Origin: Verrucomicrobiaceae bacterium
GTDB lineage: Bacteria > Verrucomicrobiota > Verrucomicrobiia > Verrucomicrobiales > Verrucomicrobiaceae
NCBI GenBank assembly: GCA_947466075.1
Contig: CANIBP010000012.1
Coordinates: 1-64,000 of the forward strand
DNA length: 64,000 nucleotides
Direction of reading: 5' to 3'
The position numbers and the translations under genes are program-made. Shown in pieces: positions 1-9,446 of the stretch (the first letter of the stretch is position 1; each line of letters begins with the position of its first letter). The notes beneath the pieces were generated by a model. That model saw only the letters and a list, made by a program, of their open reading frames with translations, ran no database searches and had not been told where the DNA came from.

Positions 1-140
1 CACCGGCTTGTGCTCCACCGGCTTGTGCTCCACCGGCTTGTGCTCCACCGGCTTGTGCTCCACCGGCTTGTGCTCCACCGGCTTGTGCTCCACCGGCTTG
101 TGCTCCACCGGCTTGTGCTCCACCGGCTTGTGCTCCACCG
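1..140. repeat. 15-bp perfect tandem repeat (about nine copies)
   Basis: The unit CACCGGCTTGTGCTC is repeated head to tail without visible mismatches from the window start to about 140. It lies inside the minus-strand partial gene, where it encodes EHKPV. The array probably continues beyond the window, so the copy number is a minimum. Identical copies suggest recent slippage or homogenisation. Confidence 0.95.
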
Positions 141-204
141 GTGCGGCGGAGGGCAGGATGGGGGAGAAGGCTTCGGCGGTTTTTTTGGAGGACTTTTTGG
201 CCAC
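1..204 (-). CDS. Partial repeat protein with EHKPV pentapeptide repeats (5' end only)
   Basis: This minus-strand reading frame is open from a GTG at 202-204 to the window edge, so the 3' end is missing. It starts MAKKSSKKTAEAFSPILPSA (lysine-rich, no signal peptide) and then enters a perfect tandem array of the pentapeptide EHKPV, about nine copies, encoded by a 15-bp unit. The unit is a multiple of three, so copy-number change would alter length but not frame. The lysine/proline-rich repeat would be an extended, positively charged linker. I do not recognise the family. The plus-strand frames through the same repeat give Cys- or Leu-rich peptides and are less plausible. No strong Shine-Dalgarno is visible before the GTG, and the frame is open further upstream, so the start is uncertain. 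Confidence 0.6.
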   Translation of the reverse strand, partial: MAKKSSKKTAEAFSPILPSAAPVEHKPVEHKPVEHKPVEHKPVEHKPVEHKPVEHKPVEHKPVEHKPV

Positions 205-349
205 GGTCGGAAAGGGGAGGGGCGCGAGAATAGACAGTGCGTGGGGGAGTGCAAGGGCGCGCAGCGTAGTCGCGCCAACTATCAATCTCTGCCAATGATT
301 TGATGCGCAGAACTGTATTTACAAACTACTGAATTGAGGGTTGGGCGTG

Positions 350-529
350 ATGCGCGGTTGGTATTTGGTTCTGATAATCTGCTCAATTATGAATCGCATC
401 ACTGCGCAAATCACGCGTTACATCATTTCTAGGTGCGATTTTGCTGACTTTTACTAGTCCCAGTCGGCCGACATCAATCCTCATGTACAGGCCGATCAAC
501 TCCTGGCGGAGGCTGCGAGGCTAGCGCCT
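350..529 (+). pseudogene. Upstream in-frame segment with signal-peptide-like start and amber stop
   Basis: In the same frame as the giant protein that follows, an ATG at 350 (with GAGG about 13 bases upstream) reads MRGWYLVLIICSIMNRITAQ, which looks like a signal peptide: short positive start, hydrophobic core, small residue before Gln. The frame meets TAG at 455-457. It is open again straight after, reading SQSADINPHVQADQLLAEAA and on into the GTG at 530. The simplest reading is that the secreted protein originally started at 350 and a point nonsense mutation (or a sequencing error) now separates the signal peptide from the body. A recoded amber is possible but nothing shows it. Confidence 0.5.
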
Positions 530-3500
530 GTGGCAGAGGCGGTGGCGATGAATTTCACCGCAGTCTCACCCTCGCAGTATTCGACTTTGGTTAATTGGAG
601 CGCGGTCATCCCTTGGACTCCACATGTTCCGGTGTCTGCTGCAATGCTGCCCGATGGCAGGCTACTTACCTATGCCTCAAACCAACGTACTTCATTCCCG
701 GACGGGCCGCAGTTCACGTATGCAGCCGTGTGGGATCCAGCCGCTGGACTGTTTACGGAGATCAACAACGGCCGTCATGACATGTTCTGCGGCGGTTTGT
801 CGTTGCAACAGGATGGTAGGCTGCTGGTGAACGGCGGGAATGGCGTCAGCGGCACGACAGCGTTGGCAAGCCTCTTCGACTGGCGCACCAATGAATGGAT
901 TCCTGCACAGTCCATGGCGGATGGCCGCTGGTATAACACCAGCCTTGCTTTACCGAATGGGGAAGTGATGACGGGCAGTGGCAATGGTGGTGATAATGGT
1001 AACGGAACCATTGAGCAATGGAATGCCAGTTCAGGCTGGCGGCGTATGAGCGGAATCAACTGGCAGACCGTGGCAAATTCGCCCATAGCGAACGCCATCG
1101 AAACGAACTGGCATCCGTTCTTCCTACTCGCTCCAGACGGCCGCGTTCTGCACTTCGGCCCGCATCAGGCGCATGACTGGATTACCACGACAGCTTCCGG
1201 CACAATGACCCCGGCGGGTTCCAGCAACCCTGGCACTCATTACCCGAAACAAGGCGCATGGGCGATGTACGCGCCGGGTAAGGTTGTGGTGGCGGGTGGC
1301 TTGCAGGCAATCGACAACGGCACAGTGGTGAATAAAGCCTTCACCGTCGATTTCAATGGCTCTACACCGGTGGTGACACCGACTTCGCCGATGGCAAACG
1401 CGCGTTCGTTCTCGAACTCGGTCATTCTGCCGAATGGCGAAGTGATGATCGTCGGCGGCAGCAGTTCAGGGCAATTCTTCAGCGATGTCGGCGCAATCTT
1501 GTCGCCAGAAATTTGGAATCCAACGACAGGACAATGGCGTGCGGTGGCGGACATGAGCGTAGCGCGCACCTATCATTCGCTCGCGATGCTACTGCCGGAT
1601 GGACGTGTATGGTCAGGTGGCGGCGGTCTGTCAGGCGATCCTTTAATCGATCACCAGGATGCACAGATATTCACTCCACCGCAGTTATTCAATACGAACG
1701 GCACCTCTGCTCCTCGTCCGCAAATTACGGCCGTGCCGGATCGCATCGGACCAGGAACAATCTTTACGGTGAATGCCACACCGGGCGTGCAATACTTCAG
1801 TTTCATCCGCATGTCCGCTCTCACGCACTCGGTGAGCACCGATCTGCGTCACGTGCGCTTCACACACACGAGTCCATCCAGCGGTGTGTATGCCTTGACG
1901 GCTCCTTCGAGCATCAATGTGCTCACACCGGGTTACTGGATGATGTTTGCGGTCGATGCGAACGGTGTGTGGTCGGTTTCGCGTGTGATTCAGGTGACGA
2001 ATACCACGCTGCCCGTAATCACCAATCCTGGTCAGCAGTCTGTCACGCAGAACACGGCGGTCTCACTCCAAATCAGCGCCAGCATCGCGATTGGTACTTT
2101 GAGTTATTCGGCCAGTGGTCTTCCGGCAGGGCTCAGCATCAATGCGACCACGGGATTGATTTCTGGCAGCGTAACGGCAGCGCCGGGAACGTATCGTAGC
2201 ACGATTCTCGTGAATGCTTCTGGTCAGGTTAATTCCTTGTCCTTCAACTGGATCGTGCTTTTGCCGAATCTTGGCACAGGACAAATCACGCGCGAGTGGT
2301 GGTCGGGCATTGCAGGCAGAACGGTCGCGAGTTTGACCAGTAATGCGGCTTATCCCGCGACTCCGAGTGGTCGTGATCTACTTAGCTCGTTTGAAGCGCC
2401 ATTGAATTGGGATGACAATTACGGCCAGCGTGTGCGTGGATTTCTTTCCGTGCCGGTGACCGGACAGTATCGCTTTGCCATCGCGAGTGATGATCAGTCG
2501 AGCCTGCGACTCAGCACGGATGCCAATCCCGCGAATACGGTGCAAATTGCCAGCCAGCCAGACTGGACTGAACCGCAGGCTTGGGGCTGGTATCCGCAGC
2601 AGCAGTCGGCGCTGATCACGCTGAATGCAGGAACGCGCTACTACATCGAGGCAGTGATGAAGGAGAACAACGGTGGCGACCATCTTGCGGTCGGCTGGCA
2701 AAAGCCAGGAGACTCAGCGATTGCGGTCATCGCAGGCACGTATCTATCGCCTTACCTGCCAGTGAATTCTCCTGTAGTTGCCTGGAACCTGGATGAAGCC
2801 TCATGGAACGGCACGACGGGTGAGGTGAAGTCCAATGCATCGAGCTTGGTTGCCATCAATGGCACTGCAGCTGCTGGGGCGACAACAACGGCGTCCAATC
2901 CTGCACTAAGTGGCAATCCAGGCACGGGCAATAGTGGCATCTTTAACGGCACCAGTCAGAGCGTGGTCATGCCTTACAACGTGGTCATGAATCCGAACGA
3001 TTTCACCATTGCTGCATGGGTGCGGCATGATGCGGCCCTTGGCGCAGCGCGTAGTATTCTATCTTCCCGCGATGAATCCACCACCACGAAGAAAGGCTAC
3101 GGCCTGTGGACGACAGCCGGCGGTCAATGGCAGTTCCGCACTGGAGCGGATACAAGTGCTCTGAATGGCGGAACCGTCACGGTGGGTCAGTGGACGCATG
3201 TCGCGGTCTCTTTCCAGACAACGAGCATCACCGGCACGACACGGACCGGTCTGCGTAAGCTTTTCATCAACGGTTTCCTTGCTGCACAAGACACGAGTAC
3301 TTGTGTGCTGAACACTGCGAGGCCTTTTGTGGTCGGCGCAGCGGACAGTCCCGGCACGTCTTACTTTGCGGGAGCGATTGATGAGATCGCATTGCATGCG
3401 GCGGCGCTGTCGCAGGCGGACATTGTCGCACTACGAGATCAACGGCACTCCACCAGCACGCTGCCACAGAATCAGCCGCCGCAGATCACGAATCCGGGCA

Positions 3501-6500
3501 CGCAAAACACCATCGTCAGCGCAGTGGTGTCGCTACCCATCGCTGCGAGTGATCCAGAAAACAATCCGATCACCTTCAGTGCTTCCGGTTTGCCGACAGG
3601 ATTGTCGATCTCGGCCAGTTCAGGTGTTATTTCAGGCACGGCGAGCACGGTAGGTGTTTTTACCGCGATGATCAGTGCCTCGGATGGCATCGATCCGGCC
3701 AGCACGATCACATTCACATGGTCAGTCTCGGCCGGACTCGCCCTACAGCCGATGGCATCGGCTCCGATGGCTGCTGCCACCTCGATTAGTTATAATGCAA
3801 TCGCGACGAGTGGCGTGAATCCGCGCTTCAAATGGAACTTTGGCGACGCCACGGCGGAAACCACATGGTCAACGGCCACGAGCATTGCCTACACCTTCGC
3901 AAGCCCCGGACGTTATCTCGTCACTCTCACTGCCACCGATGATACCGGGCGCCTCGTGACGAGTACGTTCTACCAAGGTGTTTTTGCGACACTGACAGCG
4001 AGGAAGCCCACTGTTTCCGGTAGTATCTTGTTTGAAGACCTTGCTACCGGCAATGATCGCGTCTGGTGCGTGAATCCCGATAACAACAGCGTCAGCGCCT
4101 TCGATGTGGTGACACAGGCACGCTATACCGAGCTGAACGTGGGTACGTCGCCGCGCACACTGGCTTTGGCGCCGGATGGCAGATTGTGGGTGACGAATGT
4201 CGAGTCGGCGACGATTAGCATCATCAACACGAGCACACGCACCGTTGCCGCCACGGTGACACTGCCTCGTGGCTCACGTCCATTCGGCATTGTCTTTGAT
4301 CCGGCAGGCACAGCGGCTTGGGTGGCATTGGAAGCCACCGGGCGCGTGCTGAAACTGAATCCGAGTACCGGAGCGCAACTAGCTTCGGTGGATGCGGGTG
4401 GGCCGGTGCGTCATGTCTCGGTGTCGGCTGACGGAGCGCGTGTCTATGCGACACGTTTCATCACGCCGCGTGTCACGGGTGAAAATAATGCAGCTCCAGT
4501 GCTCACCGGCAGTGGTGGACAAGTCGTGGTGATTGGCGCAACGGCGCTGGCGGTGGAACGTACCATCCTGCTCGGGCCAAGCACGGCACCGGACACCTCA
4601 ACTTCTGCGCGTGGATTGCCAAACTACCTCGGCGCGGCGGTCATTTCTCCGGATGGACTCTCCGCTTGGGTGCCGTCGAAGCAGGACAACATTCAGCGTG
4701 GTCAATTGCGCGATAGTTTGCCGTTGAATCACGAAAATTCGGTCCGCGCCATCTCCTCGCGCATCAATCTGACCACACAGGCAGAGGATTTGGCTTCCCG
4801 TATCGACTTCGATAATGCTGGTATGCCAACTGCAGGTGCTTTTGATCCGTGGGGCATCTATGTTTTCACGGTATTGGAGGCCAGCCGTGATGTGGTGATC
4901 GTGGATGCGTGGTCACGCCGCGAATTCCTGCGTTTCCCGGCCGGTCGTGCTCCTCAGGGGGTCACGCTCTCGCCGGATGGAAGCACGCTTTACGTTCACA
5001 ACTTCATGGATCGCAGCATCAGCGTCTTCAATGTCAGTGGCATTCTTCAAGGCGGCAGCACGCCGCCTACCGCTCTCGCTACGCTCAATGCGGTGACGAC
5101 GGAAAGACTCACCGCGCAGGTGCTGAGAGGGAAGCAATTCTTTCATGACGCGTTCGATCCACGTCTTGCGCTGCAAGCTTATGTGAGTTGTGCCTCATGT
5201 CACAACGACGGCGGGCACGATGGCCGTGTGTGGGATCTAACGGGTTTTGGCGAAGGCTTGCGCAATACCATCACCCTCAAAGGCCATGGAAATCACGGTG
5301 CACTGCACTGGACCGGCAACTTCGACGAGGTGCAGGACTTCGAGGGCCAGATTCGCACTCTTGCTGGCGGCACTGGCCTCATCAGCGGCGGCACGCCGAA
5401 TCCGCCACTTGGCACCGCCAATGCTGGCCGCAGTGCGGATCTCGATGCGCTAGCGGCGTATGTGAAATCTCTCACCGTGAATGGCAACAGCCCCAATCGA
5501 ACCAGCAGTGGTGCATTGAGTGCCGATGCCACTGCTGGTCAGCAGATCTTCCGTGCGCAAAACTGCGCGGCCTGCCACAGCGGGGCAAACTTCACCAGCA
5601 GTGCGCTCAATGTCTTTTCGAACGTCGGCACGATCAAGCCGACGAGTGGCACACGCCTTGGCGCACCGCTCACGGGTCTTGATGTGCCGACGCTACGTGG
5701 TGTTTGGGCCACTGCGCCGTATTTGCACGATGGTTCCGCTGCGACGTTGGCCGATGCCATCACCGCTCATCAAGGGGTGACCCTCTCCGCCGCAGACATG
5801 CCAAAGCTCGTTGCTTACGTCTCAAGTATTGACGATGCGCCGACCTCGGCACCGCAGCCGTTCGCCGTCGTGCTTAGCACGACTGGCCCTAGCGTTACCG
5901 CCGCCTTTAATGTCACCGTGATCTTCAATTCCGCCGCTACCGGTTTCACCTTGAGTGATATCGTCGTTACCAACGGTGTTGCCTCAAACTTCAGCGGCAG
6001 TGTGGCAGCCTACACCTTCACGGTCACGCCCACGGTGCCTGGTGTCGTTACTGTGAGGGTGCCTGGCGGTGCCGCCGCAGACAGCACGGGATTGGGAAAC
6101 ACTCTTTCGAACCTGCTCAGCGTGAACTTCTCTTCCACGGACACCACGCCGCCCACCGTCGTGCTATCCACCTCTGCGTCTGCGGTGACAGCACCGTTCG
6201 TGGTTACCACGACTTTTAGCGAAAACGTCAGCGGCTTGCTTGCCTCAGAATATAGCGTTACCAACGGCACCGTCACCGCCTTGTCCGCTGCGGGTGCGGT
6301 TTGGTCTGCCACCGTCACTCCGACAGCGGCGGGAAATGTGACGGTCACTCTGCCTGCTGGTATGACACAGGATGCTGGAGGCAATGGCAACCTCGTCTCC
6401 AACACATTGACCGTGAGCTACAGCATCCCAGTCATGATAAGCGGGATCACGGCTGACTATTACAGCGGCAAAAACTTCGAGCAGTTTGTCCTCAATCGCA

Positions 6501-8230
6501 TCGATCCGAACATCGACTTCACCTGGAGCGCAGCACCCGCCGCAGGTTTGCCAGCGGATGGTTTCAGCGTGCGCTGGCAGGGCACCATCGTGCCGACGAG
6601 TAGCGGGGTCTTTGATTTCATCACTCGCAGTGATGACGGCGTGCGTCTCTGGCTTAATGGCGTGCAGGTCATCAATAACTGGACCAATCATGGCGAGACT
6701 TGGGACTACGCCACGCTCACACTCACTGCCGGTGTGCCGGTCACGGTGAAGATGGAGTTTTACGAAAACACTAGCAGTGCGATGGCCCGTCTCTTCTGGG
6801 ACGGACCAGGTGCGAACTTCGTTGCTATCCCACAGTCCGCGTTGCGCCCGCTGGGGAGCGCCCCATTAAGCATGACGCTCACCTCAACCTTATCGCGCAC
6901 GATTTCACTGGGCGCTAGCATCGCACCCGTGAACACCGACGACGATGACTCACCTGATTTGATCGAGCAGGCGCTCGGCACCTCACTCACCAGTGGCATC
7001 ACGCAGCCGGGTGAAGGTTTGCAGCTCACCACCCGTGCCAATAACGCTGTGGATGCTACGCTGCTGCGTCCAGCGGGTCAAAGCGGCATCACCTTCGCAC
7101 TCGAAGCCTCGAATGATCTCGTCAATTGGGCCACGCTCGCGGTTTCCCCCACGATCGTCAGTCTTGGCAACGGCTGGGAGCGTGTCACCTGGTCGAATCT
7201 GCCTGCGGCAGTTGGGCAAAGCCTCGCCCGTGGCATCGTACGTTTGCGTGTCACGCAAAGCGGCGGTCCCACCGCCACCAGTGCACCGCTTGGCTGGCAG
7301 CAGGCGACCTTGCGCACCGGCATTCAGAGTTTCGGTCTCAATCTCACGAACACGCCGCTCTTTACCGGTGCCGTGAGCAGTGCCACGGCCACCAGCATTA
7401 CACTCGCAGAGCAGACCGCTCTTGCCGCAGCTCGGGTGCCGACTCTTCGCTACTACCTTGAAATCCTCAATGGGCCGAACGCCGGGCATCGCTTCGATCT
7501 GCAAAGCATCACGCCCACGGCTTGTGTCATCGCCGCTGATTCCACGAACAGCACCCTCACTTCCGCTGCCAGTATCAATTGGACTGGCATCCGCATCGCC
7601 CTTCGGTCGCACCAAACACTCGCCACCGTGTTTGATCCCCAGCGCTTCCAAGGCTCGACCCTCATCGCCAGCGCCGATCAGGTGCTCTATCACACTGGCA
7701 CCGCGTATCGCACCTACTGGCTCTATGCCAATGCAGGCGAACGCCGCTGGGTCTTGAGTGGAGATGCCACACGCGCCAATGCCGCCGACACGCTCATCCC
7801 CCTTGGCACCGGCTTGATGATTCAGCTTGCCAATACCGCGCCTTCGCCCTTGCTGCTCACTGGCACTGTGCGCACCACACCTTTGGCTCGTGTGCTGAAC
7901 AGTGGTTACAACCTCGTGGCCAATCCCTGGCCGGTGGATGCCACGCCCGCTGCCACGGGCCTCACCACCGCCGCCTTCGTTGCCAGCACCTCGGTTGCCA
8001 GCGCCGACCAGTTGCAGCTCTGGAGCGGCGATGCCAATGCCACTCTCAGCGGCTACACCGGTTACTGGCTCTTCCAGATGCCCGGCCAGCTCATTCCATT
8101 CTGGGTCGCCACCAGTGATGCCACATTGTTATCTCAAAACAACACCACCCTGCTGCGTGCCGGACGTGCGACTTTCATCAAAGCGCAGACCAAAGCGAAT
8201 CGTCCCGTGTGGATCATTCCGCCTCCGTGA
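530..8230 (+). CDS. Giant mosaic secreted protein: galactose-oxidase-like, PA14, LamG, PKD, YVTN propeller, di-haem cytochrome c
   Basis: This 2566-residue protein is a string of extracellular modules. In order: a Kelch/galactose-oxidase-like propeller (about 20-360) with a DUF1929-type early-set domain (about 390-490); a putative-Ig (He_PIG) repeat (495-580); PA14 (585-740); LamG/concanavalin-like (745-975); a second He_PIG (980-1068); PKD (1070-1150); a YVTN-type beta-propeller (1160-1520); a cytochrome c peroxidase/MauG-like part with CASCH at about 1554 and CAACH at about 1679 plus APYLHDG; two bacterial Ig-like repeats (1780-1960); a second PA14 (1967-2105); an acidic DDDDSPD stretch; and a C-terminal region resembling the verrucomicrobial TIGR02597 type. 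Haem attachment needs export, yet the GTG start gives no signal peptide; one lies upstream beyond an amber codon. An ATG at 548 is an alternative start. Likely role: surface carbohydrate binding and oxidation (inference). Confidence 0.8.
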   Translation: MAEAVAMNFTAVSPSQYSTLVNWSAVIPWTPHVPVSAAMLPDGRLLTYASNQRTSFPDGPQFTYAAVWDPAAGLFTEINNGRHDMFCGGLSLQQDGRLLVNGGNGVSGTTALASLFDWRTNEWIPAQSMADGRWYNTSLALPNGEVMTGSGNGGDNGNGTIEQWNASSGWRRMSGINWQTVANSPIANAIETNWHPFFLLAPDGRVLHFGPHQAHDWITTTASGTMTPAGSSNPGTHYPKQGAWAMYAPGKVVVAGGLQAIDNGTVVNKAFTVDFNGSTPVVTPTSPMANARSFSNSVILPNGEVMIVGGSSSGQFFSDVGAILSPEIWNPTTGQWRAVADMSVARTYHSLAMLLPDGRVWSGGGGLSGDPLIDHQDAQIFTPPQLFNTNGTSAPRPQITAVPDRIGPGTIFTVNATPGVQYFSFIRMSALTHSVSTDLRHVRFTHTSPSSGVYALTAPSSINVLTPGYWMMFAVDANGVWSVSRVIQVTNTTLPVITNPGQQSVTQNTAVSLQISASIAIGTLSYSASGLPAGLSINATTGLISGSVTAAPGTYRSTILVNASGQVNSLSFNWIVLLPNLGTGQITREWWSGIAGRTVASLTSNAAYPATPSGRDLLSSFEAPLNWDDNYGQRVRGFLSVPVTGQYRFAIASDDQSSLRLSTDANPANTVQIASQPDWTEPQAWGWYPQQQSALITLNAGTRYYIEAVMKENNGGDHLAVGWQKPGDSAIAVIAGTYLSPYLPVNSPVVAWNLDEASWNGTTGEVKSNASSLVAINGTAAAGATTTASNPALSGNPGTGNSGIFNGTSQSVVMPYNVVMNPNDFTIAAWVRHDAALGAARSILSSRDESTTTKKGYGLWTTAGGQWQFRTGADTSALNGGTVTVGQWTHVAVSFQTTSITGTTRTGLRKLFINGFLAAQDTSTCVLNTARPFVVGAADSPGTSYFAGAIDEIALHAAALSQADIVALRDQRHSTSTLPQNQPPQITNPGTQNTIVSAVVSLPIAASDPENNPITFSASGLPTGLSISASSGVISGTASTVGVFTAMISASDGIDPASTITFTWSVSAGLALQPMASAPMAAATSISYNAIATSGVNPRFKWNFGDATAETTWSTATSIAYTFASPGRYLVTLTATDDTGRLVTSTFYQGVFATLTARKPTVSGSILFEDLATGNDRVWCVNPDNNSVSAFDVVTQARYTELNVGTSPRTLALAPDGRLWVTNVESATISIINTSTRTVAATVTLPRGSRPFGIVFDPAGTAAWVALEATGRVLKLNPSTGAQLASVDAGGPVRHVSVSADGARVYATRFITPRVTGENNAAPVLTGSGGQVVVIGATALAVERTILLGPSTAPDTSTSARGLPNYLGAAVISPDGLSAWVPSKQDNIQRGQLRDSLPLNHENSVRAISSRINLTTQAEDLASRIDFDNAGMPTAGAFDPWGIYVFTVLEASRDVVIVDAWSRREFLRFPAGRAPQGVTLSPDGSTLYVHNFMDRSISVFNVSGILQGGSTPPTALATLNAVTTERLTAQVLRGKQFFHDAFDPRLALQAYVSCASCHNDGGHDGRVWDLTGFGEGLRNTITLKGHGNHGALHWTGNFDEVQDFEGQIRTLAGGTGLISGGTPNPPLGTANAGRSADLDALAAYVKSLTVNGNSPNRTSSGALSADATAGQQIFRAQNCAACHSGANFTSSALNVFSNVGTIKPTSGTRLGAPLTGLDVPTLRGVWATAPYLHDGSAATLADAITAHQGVTLSAADMPKLVAYVSSIDDAPTSAPQPFAVVLSTTGPSVTAAFNVTVIFNSAATGFTLSDIVVTNGVASNFSGSVAAYTFTVTPTVPGVVTVRVPGGAAADSTGLGNTLSNLLSVNFSSTDTTPPTVVLSTSASAVTAPFVVTTTFSENVSGLLASEYSVTNGTVTALSAAGAVWSATVTPTAAGNVTVTLPAGMTQDAGGNGNLVSNTLTVSYSIPVMISGITADYYSGKNFEQFVLNRIDPNIDFTWSAAPAAGLPADGFSVRWQGTIVPTSSGVFDFITRSDDGVRLWLNGVQVINNWTNHGETWDYATLTLTAGVPVTVKMEFYENTSSAMARLFWDGPGANFVAIPQSALRPLGSAPLSMTLTSTLSRTISLGASIAPVNTDDDDSPDLIEQALGTSLTSGITQPGEGLQLTTRANNAVDATLLRPAGQSGITFALEASNDLVNWATLAVSPTIVSLGNGWERVTWSNLPAAVGQSLARGIVRLRVTQSGGPTATSAPLGWQQATLRTGIQSFGLNLTNTPLFTGAVSSATATSITLAEQTALAAARVPTLRYYLEILNGPNAGHRFDLQSITPTACVIAADSTNSTLTSAASINWTGIRIALRSHQTLATVFDPQRFQGSTLIASADQVLYHTGTAYRTYWLYANAGERRWVLSGDATRANAADTLIPLGTGLMIQLANTAPSPLLLTGTVRTTPLARVLNSGYNLVANPWPVDATPAATGLTTAAFVASTSVASADQLQLWSGDANATLSGYTGYWLFQMPGQLIPFWVATSDATLLSQNNTTLLRAGRATFIKAQTKANRPVWIIPPP

Positions 8231-8237
8231 TCCGCAG

Positions 8238-8293
8238 GCTAACGTCCGTCATGATCAACGCGCGAAGCGTGTTGGGTTAATGACCTGGTTCGC
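8238..8293 (-). repeat. attC-like site following cassette gene A
   Basis: This 56-nt imperfect palindrome lies between the giant gene and the stop of the 8299-8781 gene, overlapping neither. Its outer boxes are GCTAACG and GGTTCGC (complementary except one base). Inner arms GTCAT and CAACGC/CAACACGC pair with unpaired bases between them. The layout (R box, spacer, L box with extra-helical bases, short loop) is that of integron attC sites, and it sits at the 3' end of the minus-strand gene as expected for a cassette. The outer boxes deviate from the canonical RYYYAAC/GTTRRRY by about one base. Confidence 0.55.
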
Positions 8294-8298
8294 TTTTC

Positions 8299-8781
8299 TC
8301 ATTTGATCGCACCAGAAAGCACCATTTCTTGGTGTATGTAATTTATCTGTCCTGATACTTCACGGCCTTTGGCCGTGTGTGTCATCAAAATTTCATCTGT
8401 TTTAGTGTATCTATGGGTCAATTGGACAGTGTATGAATTAGCTATCCAGCCTAACATGGACTGATAAAAAACGGCCTCATCCAAATCTACCCACTTAACT
8501 CCACTTACGCCCTTGGTCCATGGAAGTATTCCAGAATAAATCCACACACCCCTATCATCATAATATATTTTGTAGCTCCTCAGGTCAAGGAACCGATACA
8601 CAGGCCACGCGAGGGCGACGATCAATCCAAAGAGACCAACACCAAAATTGGTGACCGCCACTACAATAAGAGAACCAAGGAAAAGTAGTAAGGTCGTGAA
8701 TACGAGTCGAAGGTAGGCCAACCACGATTTACGGGCGAGAACCGTTCCGCCCGATGATGTAGTTATATTGTTTGTTTCCAT
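8299..8781 (-). CDS. Small membrane protein with PH-like (bPH) domain; cassette gene A
   Basis: 160 residues. Residues about 22-65 form two adjacent transmembrane helices, followed by a soluble part (about 68-155) that starts SYKIYYDDRGVWIYSGILPW and resembles bacterial PH-like domains of the YdbT/bPH type. That hairpin-plus-PH layout is typical of small inner-membrane proteins of unknown function. The gene is minus-strand, opposite to the preceding giant gene. It is bounded by attC-like palindromes on both sides, which suggests it arrived as a mobile gene cassette. The domain assignment rests on fold-like sequence pattern only, so the function is unknown. Confidence 0.75.
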   Translation of the reverse strand: METNNITTSSGGTVLARKSWLAYLRLVFTTLLLFLGSLIVVAVTNFGVGLFGLIVALAWPVYRFLDLRSYKIYYDDRGVWIYSGILPWTKGVSGVKWVDLDEAVFYQSMLGWIANSYTVQLTHRYTKTDEILMTHTAKGREVSGQINYIHQEMVLSGAIK

Positions 8782-8787
8782 ATTTTC

Positions 8788-8880
8788 AGCGAACGTCTCG
8801 GATCAGGCGACGGCGAGCGCAAGACGTTGCTGACACGACAGATAGCCTTCGAGCCGTTGCCTGCATCCGTTTTGTTCGCC
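8788..8880 (-). repeat. attC-like site following cassette gene B
   Basis: This 93-nt imperfect palindrome fills the gap between two minus-strand genes. On the plus strand it begins AGCGAAC and ends GTTCGCC. The inner arm CGGATCAGGCGACGGC pairs with GCCGTTGCCTGCATCCG, with one extra-helical base (CGGAT-CAGGC against CGGATGCAGGC) and one further mismatch. A bulged base in an otherwise long stem is the hallmark of attC sites. The terminal boxes match those of the sites at 9447-9536 and 8238-8293. Confidence 0.7.
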
Positions 8881-8896
8881 CCATTGTGGTTCGTGA

Positions 8897-9430
8897 TCAT
8901 GCTTCTTCGAATGTCTCAGATCGCCCTCGTAGAAAAGTCAGGAGAATATGCACCCCCAGCGCATACACCCAAAATCGTGATACAGTCGCAAACCAATTCA
9001 AGCTAAGAGCGGGTGTAGTAACTGGCCCACCACCTCCCCCGTGATAGAAGAACTGAAAATCGTCCCAAGACTTCGCACCTGGTATCGCGACTGCGGGAGT
9101 GGGCGGACTCCAAATCGGTGCAGATGGTGCGATGTAGGTCTGGTAGCTGGGCGTGGGTGAATCAATGCAAGAATACAGACAACTAACCACCCAATCGACT
9201 CGGCAAACCAATAATAGCAGCGCCAAGACGTAGCCGACAGAGTGCGCCCGAGTCCAACCAAGCGAGCAATAGTCCCGGAACCATGAGACGCCAGCGATGA
9301 GCGCAGCCAGAGGAGCAAACATATAGAGTGGCGACGGCACGTCGAACGAGTCGGAGAATAGCCACACAAGGAGCACCGCAAAAGGGAGTAGCCCTATTAC
9401 ACCGGAAGCTACTTTGCTGGCGATAGACAT
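8897..9430 (-). CDS. Multi-pass membrane protein of unknown function; cassette gene B
   Basis: 177 residues with about four hydrophobic segments: residues 8-27, 34-50, 65-85 and a C-terminal one at about 150-167. Between the third and fourth is a Pro/Ser/Thr-rich loop (about 90-135) containing a GGGGG run. No conserved domain is recognised. The gene lies in the same orientation as its two neighbours, and each is separated from the next by an attC-like palindrome rather than by operon-style spacing. This supports cassette origin. The reading frame is clean and uses a normal ATG start. Confidence 0.65.
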   Translation of the reverse strand: MSIASKVASGVIGLLPFAVLLVWLFSDSFDVPSPLYMFAPLAALIAGVSWFRDYCSLGWTRAHSVGYVLALLLLVCRVDWVVSCLYSCIDSPTPSYQTYIAPSAPIWSPPTPAVAIPGAKSWDDFQFFYHGGGGGPVTTPALSLNWFATVSRFWVYALGVHILLTFLRGRSETFEEA

Positions 9431-9446
9431 TGGACTCCGTTTCTTG

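Noticed and set aside
1..303. Plus-strand frames through the 15-bp repeat (CSTGL or LHRLV repeats)
   Set aside because: The minus-strand EHKPV frame gives a more natural protein start (MAKKSSKK) and a hydrophilic repeat, and stays open past the array.
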